A DNA stretch of 64,000 nt from CAUSKK01 sp963533935 (GTDB lineage: Bacteria; Pseudomonadota; Gammaproteobacteria; Cardiobacteriales; Cardiobacteriaceae): assembly GCA_963533935.1 (NCBI GenBank), contig CAUSQL010000003.1, positions 1 to 64,000 of the forward strand. The letters are read 5' to 3'. The position numbers and the translations under genes were made by a program. The notes beneath the pieces were generated by a model, which did not search any database, was not told the DNA's origin, and saw only the letters and a program-made list of their open reading frames with translations. Of this stretch, positions 46,736 through 54,792 are shown in pieces (the stretch's first letter is position 1; the number at the start of each line of letters is the position of its first letter).

Positions 46736-47104
46736 CTAGAGGTTAAACAGGGCCAGCAGCCAGGCCAGGGCCACCAGCAGCAGGCTGAGCAGCTGCGCCG
46801 CCGAAGCGATGTCCTTGGCCCGCTTGGCCATCGGGTGAAATTGCTCCGTAACCAAATCCACGCAGGCTTCCACCGCACTGTTAAAGAGTTCACAGAGCAG
46901 GGACAGGCCGGAGGCCAGCAGCAGCGCCAGCTTCACCGGAAAAGTGAAGGGTATGAAGATTAACGCCAGCAGCAGCAGGCCGTGGAGCAGCAGCAGCTCG
47001 CGGAAGCCGGCCTCGTCGGCGGCGGCCCTAAAGCCGTCCCGGGAATAGCCCCAGGCGTTCAACCAGCGGCGCAGGCCGTGGCCCTTGGCCTTCAGCTCCT
47101 TCAT
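46736..47104 (-). CDS. dgkA: Diacylglycerol kinase
   Basis: Small integral membrane kinase recycling diacylglycerol. 122 aa with N-terminal GLRRWLNAWGYSRDGFRAAADEAGFRELLLL and the catalytic signature CELFNSAVEACVDLVTEQFHPMAKRAKDIASAAQLL (E, N, E, D, K residues). Three membrane helices. The start overlaps the sstT stop by 4 nt. Confidence 0.95.
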   Translation of the reverse strand: MKELKAKGHGLRRWLNAWGYSRDGFRAAADEAGFRELLLLHGLLLLALIFIPFTFPVKLALLLASGLSLLCELFNSAVEACVDLVTEQFHPMAKRAKDIASAAQLLSLLLVALAWLLALFNL

Positions 47105-48318
47105 ACTTTCCCCCGGCCCTGGGCCAGCGACATGGCGCCGGTGAAGACCACGTCCGTAGAAGAGTTCAGGGCGGTTTCGGCGCTGTCCTGAATGATGGAA
47201 ATGACAAAGCCCACCGCCATGACCTGGGCCGCCTCAGCATTGGAAATCTTAAAGAGACTGCAGGAAAGGGGAATGAGCAGCAGCGAACCGCCGGCCACGC
47301 CGGAGGAACCGCAGGCGCACACGGAAGCGACGAAGGACAGCAGCAGCGCCGTGGCGAAGTCCACGGTTATGCCCAGGGTGTTGGCGGCGGCCAGGGTTAA
47401 TACGGTGATGGTGATGGCGGCGCCGGCCATATTGATGGTGGCGCCCAAAGGTATGGCCACCGCCGACAGCTGCGGCAGAAAGTTCAGCCGCTTGGCAATG
47501 GCCAGGTTCACGGGAATATTCGCCGCGGAGCTGCGGGTGAAGAAGGCGGTTAAGCCGCTTTCCCGCACGCACTGCCACACCAGCGGGTAGGGGTTGCGGC
47601 GGATTTTCCAGTAGACCAGCAGCGGGTTAATCACGAACATCACCAGCAGCATGGCCCCCAGCAGTACGGCGAGCAGGAGGCCGTAGCTGTGGAGCTTGGC
47701 CAGGGCGCTGCCGTCGCTGAAGGTGGCCGCCACCAGGCCGAAGATGCCCAGCGGCGCGCAGCCGATGACCAGATTAACGATGTGGGACACGGCGTCGGCC
47801 AGGTCGCCGAGCATCTGCTTGGTGCTTTCCTGGGCCTGGCGCAGGGGAATGCCGAGGCCCAGGGCCCAGAAGAGCACGCCGATGAAGTTGCCGCTGGTCA
47901 GCGCATTAAAGGGATTGTCCACCACGCTGAGCACCAGCCCCTTCAATACTTCGGCCACCCCCTGGGGCGCGTTCTGCCGCTGTTCTTCATGGATTAATTC
48001 CAGGGTGCTGGGGAAGAGAAAGCTCAACAGCACCGCCACCAGGGCCGCCAGCAGGGTGCCTACGAAATAGAGCATTAGCACCTCACTGAGGCTGCGGTCG
48101 CCGGGGGTCAGCTGCTTATTGGCGATGGAGCTGAGCACCAGAATAAAGACCAGCAATGGCGCGATGGCGCGCAGGGCACCGACGAAGACCTGGCCGAAGA
48201 AGCCGGCGTCCTTAGCCAGGGTCGGGGAAAGCTGCGCGAGCAGAAAGCCTAGACCCATGGCGATGGCGATGGCCAGCACCAGATTGCCGCCGCTGAGAAA
48301 TTTTTTTATGGCTTGCAT
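47101..48318 (-). CDS. sstT: Serine/threonine:Na+ symporter SstT
   Basis: Dicarboxylate/amino-acid:cation symporter family, 405 aa. MQAIKKFLSGGNLVLAIAIAMGLGFLL, VGALRAIAPLLVFILVLSSIAN, FTRSSAANIPVNLAIAKRLNFL (serine-rich HP1), SAVAIPLGATINMAGAAITITVLTLAAANTLGI and CACGSSGVAGGSLLLIPL (HP2 region) match SstT. About eight helices plus two re-entrant loops. First gene of sstT-dgkA-sixA. Confidence 0.94.
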   Translation of the reverse strand: MQAIKKFLSGGNLVLAIAIAMGLGFLLAQLSPTLAKDAGFFGQVFVGALRAIAPLLVFILVLSSIANKQLTPGDRSLSEVLMLYFVGTLLAALVAVLLSFLFPSTLELIHEEQRQNAPQGVAEVLKGLVLSVVDNPFNALTSGNFIGVLFWALGLGIPLRQAQESTKQMLGDLADAVSHIVNLVIGCAPLGIFGLVAATFSDGSALAKLHSYGLLLAVLLGAMLLVMFVINPLLVYWKIRRNPYPLVWQCVRESGLTAFFTRSSAANIPVNLAIAKRLNFLPQLSAVAIPLGATINMAGAAITITVLTLAAANTLGITVDFATALLLSFVASVCACGSSGVAGGSLLLIPLSCSLFKISNAEAAQVMAVGFVISIIQDSAETALNSSTDVVFTGAMSLAQGRGKV

Positions 48319-48337
48319 GAATTACCTCTAGAAATGT

Positions 48338-48362
48338 TAAGGCCCGACCGAGGTCGGGCCCG
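48338..48362 (-). terminator. Hairpin after the tautomerase gene, ending the rnf transcript
   Basis: Stem GGCCCGACC / GGTCGGGCC with a short CGA loop region (48341-48360); the T-run on the minus strand is weak (TTAACATTT). Located six bases beyond the tautomerase stop. Confidence 0.65.
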
Positions 48363-48367
48363 TTGCC

Positions 48368-48553
48368 TTATTTATCCAGCCTTAGCTGGCCGCCCTGGGC
48401 GAAGTTCTCCTTGGCCATGTCCTCGATGGCAATCCACACGGCGCTTTCCGCCACGCCCAGGCTGTTACAAATGGCGGCGGTAACTTCCTTGGCCAGCTGC
48501 CGCTTCTGTTCCACGGTGCGGCCTTCAATAATTTTTATATTCACGATGGGCAT
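48368..48553 (-). CDS. 4-oxalocrotonate tautomerase-like protein (61 aa)
   Basis: Start at 48553, giving M-P-I-V-N-I-K-I-I-E-G-R-T-V-E-Q-K-R-Q-L with the catalytic Pro2 exposed after Met removal. The rest (LAKEVTAAICNSLGVAESAVWIAIEDMAKENFAQGG) matches the 4-OT family; AGGAAAT is upstream. It is 1 bp from the rnfE stop, so it is the seventh gene of the Rnf operon, a place where nth is more usual. Substrate unknown. Confidence 0.92.
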   Translation of the reverse strand: MPIVNIKIIEGRTVEQKRQLAKEVTAAICNSLGVAESAVWIAIEDMAKENFAQGGQLRLDK

Positions 48554-48554
48554 A

Positions 48555-49187
48555 TTAATTTCCTGATAAATCAACGAGATAGTTACGTAGCGCAACCAGC
48601 AAACCATAGCAAAAAAAGGCGCCGGCGGGCAATGCGGCCAGCAGCACCGGCTGGGATAGATGCAGCAGCGGCCAGCCGAAGGCACTGCCGTGGCTGAGCA
48701 GTTCCCGCATTAACCCCAGAGCCAGCAGGCCGAGGGCGAAGCCCAGGCCCATCATTAAGCCGTCCAGCAGTGCCAACTTTAAGCCGTTGCGGCTGGCAAA
48801 GCTCTCGGCCCGGGCCATGATTACGCAGTTGGTAACGATGAGGGACAGGAAGATGCCCAGCCGCTGGTACAGGCCGTAGTCGAAGGCTTGCATCAGCATT
48901 TCCACCACCGTAACGGCGCTGGCGATGAGCAGCACGAACACGGGAATGCGAATTTCCCGGCTCAGCCAGGGGCGGGCCAGGGCCACCAGCCCGTTGGACA
49001 GGGTCAGCACGAAGACCGTGGCCAGACCCAGGGCCAGGGCGTTCTTACCGTCCACGGACACGGCCAGCAGCGGGCAGAGGCCGAGGATTTGCACGAGGAC
49101 GGCGTTTCTCCGCCACAGCCCTTCTAGAACTAGGTCCTTTAACGGTGAGCTGCCGGAACCGCTACCCGCAATTTTCACCTTCTCCAT
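48555..49187 (-). CDS. rnfE: Ion-translocating oxidoreductase complex subunit E
   Basis: Rnf complex membrane subunit, 210 aa, six helices. Landmarks: LVLEGLWRRNAVLVQILGLCPLLAVSVDGKNALALGLATVFVLTLSN, IRIPVFVLLIASAVTVVEMLMQAF, LGIFLSLIVTNCVIMARAESFAS. RnfE pairs with RnfA, with inverted topology, around a membrane iron site formed by the conserved Cys. Its start overlaps the rnfG stop. Confidence 0.95.
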   Translation of the reverse strand: MEKVKIAGSGSGSSPLKDLVLEGLWRRNAVLVQILGLCPLLAVSVDGKNALALGLATVFVLTLSNGLVALARPWLSREIRIPVFVLLIASAVTVVEMLMQAFDYGLYQRLGIFLSLIVTNCVIMARAESFASRNGLKLALLDGLMMGLGFALGLLALGLMRELLSHGSAFGWPLLHLSQPVLLAALPAGAFFCYGLLVALRNYLVDLSGN

Positions 49188-49735
49188 TAATTATTCTCCC
49201 TGTCTGTGTAGTGGCTAAAGATGTAGCCCACCTCATGAACTACCGCCCGCGGCGTGATGGTGGCGCCGCTAAAACCGTCGAAGTCGCCCCCCTCCTTTTT
49301 TAAAGCGAATTTGGTTTCCCGGCCGCGGCCGCTGAAGCCGTTAATCCACGGGTCCTTGGCCAGTTCGATTTTATCGCCCAGCCCCGGTGTCTCTTTGTGG
49401 TTCAGCACCCGCACCCCCTTGATGTGGTCGCCGTCCAGGGCAATGAGCAGTTCAATGGCGCCGCTGTAGCCCTGGTGGGTGGTGGCCTGCAAATAGTCGT
49501 AGCGGCTGCGGAAGCGGCGCACGGTCTGCTGGCCCACGGTGATGGTTTCGCCGCGGTCGAGGAAGTCCGCCGGCAAATCATCGTCCGGCGCCAGCTCGCG
49601 GAAGGTGGCCAGCAGCGCCCGCCGTTTCTGTTCTGTCAGCCGTTCCCTTAGGCCCAGATAAACTACACTTACGGCGCTTAGGCAGATGAGGGCGAAGAGG
49701 GCGAGGCGGCGGGCCGCCAGCAGTGGCTTATTCAT
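49187..49735 (-). CDS. rnfG: Ion-translocating oxidoreductase complex subunit G
   Basis: Periplasmic-facing flavoprotein subunit anchored by one N-terminal helix (about residues 8-28). Start at 49735 (MNKPLLAARRLALFALICL); the extra 14 codons of the 49777 start read through the rnfD end. The covalent-FMN motif is intact: S156-G-A-T-I-T161 in DFDGFSGATITPRAV. VLNHKETPGLGDKI is the other conserved block. 182 aa. Overlaps rnfD by 8 nt. Confidence 0.95.
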   Translation of the reverse strand: MNKPLLAARRLALFALICLSAVSVVYLGLRERLTEQKRRALLATFRELAPDDDLPADFLDRGETITVGQQTVRRFRSRYDYLQATTHQGYSGAIELLIALDGDHIKGVRVLNHKETPGLGDKIELAKDPWINGFSGRGRETKFALKKEGGDFDGFSGATITPRAVVHEVGYIFSHYTDRENN

Positions 49736-50654
49736 ACTTCGGCGCCGTCCACGGGTCGATGAGGGGCACCAGCCCATTGCCCAGCAGCATGGCGAAGGCC
49801 ACGCCGTCGGCGTAATTGCCGAGATAGCCGATGGCCACCGCCAGGGCCCCGGTGAAGAGGCCGAAGAGCCAGCGGCCCCGCAGGCTCGTGGCGCAGGTGC
49901 AGGGGTCGGTGGCGATGAAGCAGGCGGCGAAAATTAGCCCGCCCTCGTTCAGCCGCACCAGCGGCGCCAGGTATTTGCTGCCGTCGTAGCCGTAAAAGGC
50001 CAGGGCGGCGGCCAGGGCCCCTAGCAGATAGGCCAGGCTAATGCGGAAGTCCAGGCAGCGGCGCCAGGCCAGCCCGATGGCGGAAAGCAGATAGAGCGAG
50101 TTTAAAGCCAGCTTATCCGGATTTAGCGCGTTCACCATGGGCGCGGCGGCGAGGCGCAGCTGGCGGCTGCGGTCCAGCAGCGTGGCCGCGGTGTTTAAAT
50201 CGCTGGGCGGCGAGAACAGGCTGAAGAATTCCAGCGGTTGCGCCGGCTGCTGGCTGATGGCCACGGGAAAGCTGAGCAGGCAGAAGCAGTAGGCCACCAT
50301 GGCCGGATTAAAAATATTGAAGCCCAGGCCGCCGTAGAGCTGTTTGCCGAAGATGACCGCGAAGCCATTGGCGACGGTTAAAAGCCACAGCGGCGCCGAC
50401 TGCGGCAGGGTTAGAGCGAGAATTAGCGCGGTGATGGCGATGGAACCGTCGAGACAGCCGCGCAGCGGTTTGCCCCGCGCCGCTAGCATTAATCCTTCAA
50501 AAACGGTGGCGATAACTAATGAATAGAGGCCGTTGGCCAGCCAGCGACCGCCCTGGAGATAGCTCAACAGCAGCAGCGGCAGCACGAGGGCGCCGGCCAC
50601 CTGCCAGAGCAGTGCACGCAGCGGCGTGGCCAGATACATCACTTCCACTTTCAT
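49728..50654 (-). CDS. rnfD: Ion-translocating oxidoreductase complex subunit D
   Basis: Membrane flavoprotein of the NqrB/RnfD family, 308 aa, about eight to ten helices. Landmarks: RGKPLRGCLDGSIAITALILALTLPQSAPLWLLTVANGFAVIFGKQLYGGLGFNIFNPAMVAYCFCLLSFP and FIATDPCTCATSLRGR. Oddity: where other members carry the flavinylated Thr in a D-G-x-S/T-x-A-T-P motif, this protein reads D161-R-S-R-Q-L-R-L-A-A-A171-P, with Ala in place of Thr. If the alignment is right, covalent FMN attachment at this site is lost. Overlaps rnfC by 4 nt. Confidence 0.93.
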   Translation of the reverse strand: MKVEVMYLATPLRALLWQVAGALVLPLLLLSYLQGGRWLANGLYSLVIATVFEGLMLAARGKPLRGCLDGSIAITALILALTLPQSAPLWLLTVANGFAVIFGKQLYGGLGFNIFNPAMVAYCFCLLSFPVAISQQPAQPLEFFSLFSPPSDLNTAATLLDRSRQLRLAAAPMVNALNPDKLALNSLYLLSAIGLAWRRCLDFRISLAYLLGALAAALAFYGYDGSKYLAPLVRLNEGGLIFAACFIATDPCTCATSLRGRWLFGLFTGALAVAIGYLGNYADGVAFAMLLGNGLVPLIDPWTAPKYE

Positions 50655-52693
50655 GGTTTTAAATCCTTGTTTTGGCGGGCGGCGCGGCGGGCGGCGGCCT
50701 TGGCTTTTGCAGCGGCCAGCGGGTCGTTTTTGTTTTCCGTTGCCGCCGCGGTTTGATGGCTGGCGGCGGTCTGCGGGTCAGCTTTAGCCTCGGGCGCCGG
50801 CGCCGCATCATTTTCTCCGTTCCTAACGGTGCGGGCGGCGCGCCGCTGGGCCGCCTTAGCCTTGGCCGCCGCCAGCGGGTCGCTAGCACCCTCGGCTTCT
50901 TTAATTACCCCCGCGGCCGCATTAGCTTTACGTTCCGCCCGTCTCGCTTCCGCTGCCGCATTCTTGCCGGCTGAATTATTAGAATCCGCCTCCCGGGCCA
51001 GCCGCTCCGCCCGCCTGGCGGCGGCCCGCGCCGCGGCGGCAGCGATGGCCTCGCTTTTGTCCCCATGCGCGACGGTGGGATTAAAGGCCGCCACCCGCTG
51101 CGGCGGGCCTAGGGGCGCCGTTGTTTGCGGGGCAGATTTCTGACCTGAAGGCTCAGATTTCTGACCTAAAGGTTCAGATTCCCGACCTAAAGGTTCAGAC
51201 TCCTGACCTGAAGGTTCCCGGTTCAGCGCCGTAGAACCCATAACTTTCTGTTGCCGCGCCCGCATTTTTTCCTCCCGCTCCAGCCGCTCCCGCTCCAGCC
51301 GCGCCGTGCGTGCCTCGTGGCGCTGGCGGGCCAGATTCGCCAGCCGCTGTTTTTCGTCCTCCTGCCTTAACTGTTCCTTGCTGCGCTGGTAGTAGGCCAC
51401 CAGCGGAATGTGCGATGGGCAGACCGCCGCACACAGGCCGCATTCGATGCAGTCCTGGAGCTTGTACTGGCGTAGCCGGTCCGCCTCGCCGCTGCGGCTG
51501 TACCAGTAGAGCTGCTGCGGCAGCAATTCCATGGGGCAGGCGCTGGCGCACTGGCCACAGCGAATGCAGGCCTCTTCCTCGGCTTCGCTAATTTGCGGGA
51601 AGGCCAGCAGAGCGTTGGTGGTTTTAGCCAAGGGCGCGCGGTGGTCTTCCAGACTAAAGCCCATCATGGGGCCGCCGACGATGAGACGGCTGGCGCCCTT
51701 CAGCCCGCCGCACTGCTGAAGCAGCGCGTCCACCGGTGTGCCGATGCGGCCGCGCAGCACTGCCGGACTAATCACGTTTTCACCGCTGACGGTTACGAAG
51801 CGCTCGATGAGCGGTAGCCCCAGCCGCAGGGCGTCGTGCACCGCCTTCAGGGTGCCGCTGTTGTGGCAGAGATAGCCGTAATCGCTGGCGTGCTCGCTGG
51901 CGCCGATGCGCACGTTGAAGAGCAGTTCCAGCAGCTGGCGGCTATTGCCCGAGGGGTAGCGGGCCGGCACGGTGTGCAGACTTAGCCTTTTATCGTTTAA
52001 ACGGTCTAATGCCTGGCGCAGGGCGGCGCTGGCCCGGGGCTTATCGTCCTCGATAGCAAGGGCAATGGCTTCGGCGCCCACCAGATTGGCCGCCAGCCGC
52101 GCGCCGTCGAGAATTTCCGCCGCGCACTCCTGAATCTGCAGGTCGTCGCAGGTGATGTAGGGCTCACATTCGGCCATGTTCACCACTAGCACCCGGGCAG
52201 CACTGCGCAGCTTGCGTACAGTGGGAAAGCCGGCGCCGCCGAGGCCGGCAATGCCCGCCCACTCGATGCGTTCCAGCTGCTCCTCCCTAGGACTGGAAAA
52301 ATCCAGCGGCGGCGGTGGGGCGGCGCTTTTATCCAAACCGTCGGCGGTGATTTCCAAATGGGGCCGCGTCCCGCCGCTCAGGCTGGGATAGGGGGTGATG
52401 GCGGTGATGACGCCGGAGGTGGGCGCGTGCTGGCACACGTCGCCGCGGGCCGCCGGCCGGGTCAGCAGCTGTCCCTTTAATACGTAGTCGCCCACGGCCA
52501 CCTGGAGAATGTGCTCGTCGCCGTTTTTCCCAAATAAATCCAGGTAATAGCGCGGCACCAGCAGCGCCGGCCGGCTCGGGTAGCGGGTGGACAGGGTCTT
52601 GTGGGCCGGCAGCTCCCGGCCGCCGTGGAATTGGCCGCGGCCGGGCCGTTCGCTCAGGTACTGCCACAGGCGGCTAATCATTTGTCTTATCAC
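50651..52693 (-). CDS. rnfC: Ion-translocating oxidoreductase complex subunit C, with long C-terminal extension
   Basis: NADH-binding, Fe-S subunit. GTG start at 52693 has AGGAGG 6 nt upstream (inside rnfB). 680 aa. Core: GRGQFHGGRELPAHK, GLGGAGFPTVRKL (nucleotide loop), NMAECEPYITCDD, GGPMMGF, and two ferredoxin clusters CIRCGQCASACP and CIECGLCAAVCP. After about residue 430 there is a long charged helix (KEQLRQEDEKQRLANLARQRHEARTARLERE), four heptapeptide repeats of the PxGQ(E/K)SE type, then Ala/Arg/Lys-rich repeats AAAKAKAAxRRAAR. Such tails are known in gammaproteobacterial RnfC. Overlaps rnfB by 20 nt. Confidence 0.94.
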   Translation of the reverse strand: MIRQMISRLWQYLSERPGRGQFHGGRELPAHKTLSTRYPSRPALLVPRYYLDLFGKNGDEHILQVAVGDYVLKGQLLTRPAARGDVCQHAPTSGVITAITPYPSLSGGTRPHLEITADGLDKSAAPPPPLDFSSPREEQLERIEWAGIAGLGGAGFPTVRKLRSAARVLVVNMAECEPYITCDDLQIQECAAEILDGARLAANLVGAEAIALAIEDDKPRASAALRQALDRLNDKRLSLHTVPARYPSGNSRQLLELLFNVRIGASEHASDYGYLCHNSGTLKAVHDALRLGLPLIERFVTVSGENVISPAVLRGRIGTPVDALLQQCGGLKGASRLIVGGPMMGFSLEDHRAPLAKTTNALLAFPQISEAEEEACIRCGQCASACPMELLPQQLYWYSRSGEADRLRQYKLQDCIECGLCAAVCPSHIPLVAYYQRSKEQLRQEDEKQRLANLARQRHEARTARLERERLEREEKMRARQQKVMGSTALNREPSGQESEPLGRESEPLGQKSEPSGQKSAPQTTAPLGPPQRVAAFNPTVAHGDKSEAIAAAAARAAARRAERLAREADSNNSAGKNAAAEARRAERKANAAAGVIKEAEGASDPLAAAKAKAAQRRAARTVRNGENDAAPAPEAKADPQTAASHQTAAATENKNDPLAAAKAKAAARRAARQNKDLKP
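51133..51216. repeat. Four tandem 21-bp repeats in the rnfC tail
   Basis: Units 51133-51153, 51154-51174, 51175-51195 and 51196-51216, each of the form CAGATTTCTGACCTGAAGG with point differences. In frame (7 codons). Confidence 0.9.
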
Positions 52694-53207
52694 GGTTTTC
52701 CTCCTGGCTATGGCGGGGAATCATCACGATGCAGCTGACCGGGCAGGGCTCCACGCACAGCATGCAGCCGGTGCATTCGTCCCTGATGATGGTGTGCATG
52801 CGGTTATTGGCGCCGATGATGGCGTCCACCGGGCAGGCCTGAATGCACTTGGTGCAGCCGATGCACCAGTCTTCGATGATAAAGGCCACTTCGGCGGGCT
52901 TCTCCGCGCCGTGTTCGGCGTTCAGCGGCTTGGGCTCGACGCCGAGCAGGGCGGCGATTTTATTCACCCCCTCCTGGCCACCGGGCGGACACTGGTTAAT
53001 GTCGGCACGGCCTTCGGCGATAGCCTGGGCGTAGGGCTTACAGCCGGGAAAGCCGCACTGGCCGCACTGGCTCTGGGGCAAGATGGCGTCGATTTGCTCC
53101 GCCAGCGGGTCTTCCTTAACCGAGAACCTCGCGCCGAAATAGCCGAGCAGCAGGCCGCAGAGGCCGATGATTAACAGCAACAGCAGCAGGGCAATTAGGA
53201 CGTCCAC
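52674..53207 (-). CDS. rnfB: Ion-translocating oxidoreductase complex subunit B
   Basis: Ferredoxin-like subunit, 177 aa. N-terminal membrane anchor (MDVLIALLLLLLIIGLCGLLLGY), the 4Fe-4S FeS domain (CGQCGFPGCKPYAQAIAEG ... NQCPPGG), and two ferredoxin motifs CIGCTKCIQACP and CTGCMLCVEPCP. Passes electrons between RnfC and the membrane part. Overlaps rnfA by 13 nt. Confidence 0.96.
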   Translation of the reverse strand: MDVLIALLLLLLIIGLCGLLLGYFGARFSVKEDPLAEQIDAILPQSQCGQCGFPGCKPYAQAIAEGRADINQCPPGGQEGVNKIAALLGVEPKPLNAEHGAEKPAEVAFIIEDWCIGCTKCIQACPVDAIIGANNRMHTIIRDECTGCMLCVEPCPVSCIVMIPRHSQEENRDKTND

Positions 53208-53773
53208 CCGCTGAACCCCATAAAGGCCATGGAGAGAATGCCGGCGCTAATCAGCGCGATGGGCACGCCGCGGAAGGCCCTGGGCACCGGCGCCGCCGCC
53301 AGCCGTTCGCGCAGGGCGGCAAAGATTACCAGCACCAGGCTGAAGCCGAGGCCGGCGCCCAGACCATAGAGGGCGCTGTCCAGCAGATTGTGGTTCTCCT
53401 TGGAATTCAGCAGGGCCACGCCGAGCACGGCGCAGTTCGTCGTAATCAGCGGCAGATAGACCCCCAGCAGCTTGTGCAGCAGCGGGCTCTGCTTCGCCAT
53501 GAACATTTCCGTCAGGCCCACCAACACCGCGATGACCACGATGAAGCTGATGGTGCGTAGATATTCGATGTGGAAGGGTCGCAGCAGGTAGCGGTCAAGG
53601 ACGCTGGCGCTGACCGCCGCCAGGGTGAGCACGAAGGAGGTGGCCAGGGCCATGCCGACGGCGCTGGACAGCTTCTGCGACACGCCCATGAAGGGGCAGA
53701 GGCCGAGGAATTGGCTGAGGACGAAGTTATTCACCAGCACGGTGGCGAGGAGAATTTGTAAGTAGTGTTCCAT
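53195..53773 (-). CDS. rnfA: Ion-translocating oxidoreductase complex subunit A
   Basis: First gene of rnfABCDGE. 192 aa, six helices: LQILLATVLVNNFVLSQFLGLCPFMGVSQKLSSAVGMALATSFVLTLA, IVVIAVLVGLTEMFMAK and YLPLITTNCAVLGVAL carry the conserved Cys residues of the membrane iron centre. Divergent from the amino-acid ABC importer across about 245 bp that contain a paired dispersed element. Confidence 0.96.
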   Translation of the reverse strand: MEHYLQILLATVLVNNFVLSQFLGLCPFMGVSQKLSSAVGMALATSFVLTLAAVSASVLDRYLLRPFHIEYLRTISFIVVIAVLVGLTEMFMAKQSPLLHKLLGVYLPLITTNCAVLGVALLNSKENHNLLDSALYGLGAGLGFSLVLVIFAALRERLAAAPVPRAFRGVPIALISAGILSMAFMGFSGWTS

Positions 53774-53855
53774 GGGGGGATTTTAAACCGGCGGCCGGCC
53801 GGCCACGTTGGGCATTAGTGAAGCTGGCCCTGAGTCCAGCCAATTATGGTTGGGG

Positions 53856-53935
53856 AATTACAAACAGATGGGCGCTTCTCATGTATGTATTTTTAACCGT
53901 TAAACATACATAGAAAGCGCCCCTCCGTCGGTAAA
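53856..53935. repeat. Dispersed palindromic element, paired form, in a divergent promoter region
   Basis: AATTACAAACAGATGGGCGC ... GTATGTATTTTTAACC / GTTAAACATACATAGAAAGC ... CCCTCCGTCGGTAAA. It lies between divergent rnfA and the ABC binding-protein gene, so it cannot serve either as a terminator. Confidence 0.92.
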
Positions 53936-53985
53936 TAAAGCATTAACCGATGCAATAAAGGCATTAGGCCACCGCTCCGCCCCCT

Positions 53986-53991
53986 TACAAT
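53986..53991 (+). promoter_or_regulatory. Candidate -10 box of the amino-acid ABC operon
   Basis: TACAAT followed by GGCCCCC, 28 bp before the start codon. The -35 region is poor (ATTAGG at the right distance). Confidence 0.4.
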
Positions 53992-54018
53992 GGCCCCCTT
54001 TTTACTTAAGGAAGAACC

Positions 54019-54792
54019 ATGAAAAAAATTATCCTCGCCCTGGCATTAGGCCTGGGCAGCAGCGCCGGCGCCGAAGAACTTAAGGACACCATCGCTAACA
54101 AGGGCACCATCACCGTGGGTACCGAGGGCACCTACGCCCCCTTCACCTACCATAACGAGCAGGGCAAATTGACCGGCTACGACGTGGAAGTTACCCGCGC
54201 CGTGGCCGCCAAGCTCGGCGTTAAGGTGGAATTCCTCGAAACCAACTGGGACGCCATGATGGCCGGCCTCAAGGGCGGCCGCTTCCAGCTGGTGGCCAAC
54301 CAGGTGGCCCTGACTACGCCCGAGCGCCAAGCCGCCTTCGACAAGGCCGGCGTTTACAACTGGTCGGGCATGTGGGCGGTGGCCAAGAGCGACAACGACA
54401 AAATTAAGGAGGTTAAGGACTTTAAAGGGCTGAAGGCGGCCCAGTCCCTCAGCTCCAACTACGGCGAGTTCGCCCAGCAGGCCGGCGCCGAACTGGTGCC
54501 CGTGGACGGCCTGGCCCAGTCCATCGCGCTGATTGAGCAGGGCCGCGCCGATTTCACCCTTAACAGTTCTCTGGCAATCCTCGATTACCAGAAGAAGCAC
54601 CCGAAGGCGCCCATTAAGGTGGTGTGGAAGGCGCCGGCGGAGGAAATGAAGGGTTCCGGCCTGGTGCTGGTCAAGGGCCAGGAGGAGGCGCTGAAAAAAT
54701 TAACCGCGGCCCTGGAAGAGGTGCGCGCCGACGGCACCCTGAAAAAGCTCGGCGAACAGTTCTTCGGCCAGGACGTCAGCGTTAAGGAATGA
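54019..54792 (+). CDS. Polar amino-acid ABC transporter substrate-binding protein, cystine-type
   Basis: Family 3 periplasmic binding protein of 257 aa. Signal peptide MKKIILALALGLGSSAGA, then GTITVGTEGTYAPFTYHNEQGKLTGYDVEVTRAVAAKLGVKVEFLETNWDAMMAGLKGGRFQLVANQVALTTPERQ. The block W-D-A-M-x-A-G-L plus V-A-N-Q-V is typical of the cystine-binding group (TcyA/FliY-like), but substrate choice needs experiment. AAGGAAGAACC precedes the ATG. First gene of a binding protein-permease-ATPase operon with overlapping ends. Confidence 0.9.
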   Translation: MKKIILALALGLGSSAGAEELKDTIANKGTITVGTEGTYAPFTYHNEQGKLTGYDVEVTRAVAAKLGVKVEFLETNWDAMMAGLKGGRFQLVANQVALTTPERQAAFDKAGVYNWSGMWAVAKSDNDKIKEVKDFKGLKAAQSLSSNYGEFAQQAGAELVPVDGLAQSIALIEQGRADFTLNSSLAILDYQKKHPKAPIKVVWKAPAEEMKGSGLVLVKGQEEALKKLTAALEEVRADGTLKKLGEQFFGQDVSVKE

